NCBI GenBank assembly: GCA_947175225.1
Contig: CAMWLX010000198.1
Span: 1-6,607 of the forward strand
Source: an uncultured Porphyromonadaceae bacterium
GTDB lineage: Bacteria > Bacteroidota > Bacteroidia > Bacteroidales > Muribaculaceae
DNA: 6,607 bases
Direction: 5' to 3'
Numbering within the stretch: position 1 is the stretch's first letter; each line of letters starts with the position of its first letter. Under the pieces are notes generated by a model. That model worked only from the letters and a program-made list of their open reading frames with translations, was not told the origin of the DNA and did no database searches. The translations under genes were made by a program, and so were the position numbers. Below are positions 6,533 through 6,607 of the stretch, piece after piece.

Positions 6533-6607
6533 TTAATCTTCCGCCATCTTTTCGGCATCTTCCGCTTCATTCATCAGTCACGATGCCCGCATTCCTTTCA
6601 GGTACTC
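6533..6607 (-). pseudogene. 3' end of an unidentified gene with an interrupted frame, cut by the window edge
   Basis: The minus strand from 6607 reads EYLKGMRAS, then TGA (6580-6578), and the same frame continues as LMNEAEDAEKMAED to a TAA at 6535-6533. The part after the TGA looks like the acidic C-terminal tail of a protein (GCG GAA GAT repeated at a 21-base interval), yet it is cut off by the stop. A second frame entering from the edge (VPERNAGIVTDE, stop TGA at 6569-6567) would join the acidic tail after a one-base shift. So the gene may end at 6578, end at 6567, or be a longer gene ending at 6533 that carries a nonsense or frameshift change or an edge sequencing error. About 75 bases are too few to name the product. 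No hairpin terminator directly follows. Confidence 0.3.

Overview
The window reads as a piece of a Bacteroidota chromosome, most likely Bacteroidales. The grounds are a perfect Bacteroidetes-type -7 promoter element (TATCTTTG) just before mgtE, the absence of Shine-Dalgarno sequences at the starts, a GH92 mannosidase of the kind abundant in gut Bacteroidales, and the flavour of the MutS and MgtE proteins. A family such as Muribaculaceae is possible but is only a guess. No rRNA, tRNA, CRISPR, insertion sequence or phage gene was seen.

All genes lie on the minus strand, so the reading order is from high to low coordinates. At the right edge (about 6533-6607) is the 3' end of an unidentified gene whose frame is interrupted. 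A 253-base AT-rich spacer follows, holding a GC-rich island of two small hairpins (6379-6428) and a -7 promoter element abutting mgtE. Then come mgtE (4912-6279, Mg2+ channel/transporter), a 92-base spacer with a long hairpin and three tandem heptamers, mutS (2168-4819, complete mismatch-repair ATPase), a 61-base spacer made mostly of five tandem 9-base units, and a GH92 alpha-mannosidase gene (1-2106). The GH92 gene is open over 702 codons and leaves the window before its stop codon. It is a real, well-conserved gene and accounts for the whole left third of the window.

The three genes have unrelated jobs: ion homeostasis, DNA repair and glycan breakdown. Co-direction and short spacers would allow read-through, but nothing in the sequence argues for a functional operon. 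There are no SusC/SusD genes or regulators beside the mannosidase in this window.

I see no clearly new multi-gene system. The points worth a second look are small: the in-frame 9-base repeat array touching the start of the GH92 gene, the heptamer array before mutS, the hairpin after mgtE, the apparently leaderless mgtE promoter, the paired-hairpin element, and signs of unreliable or broken sequence at both window ends.
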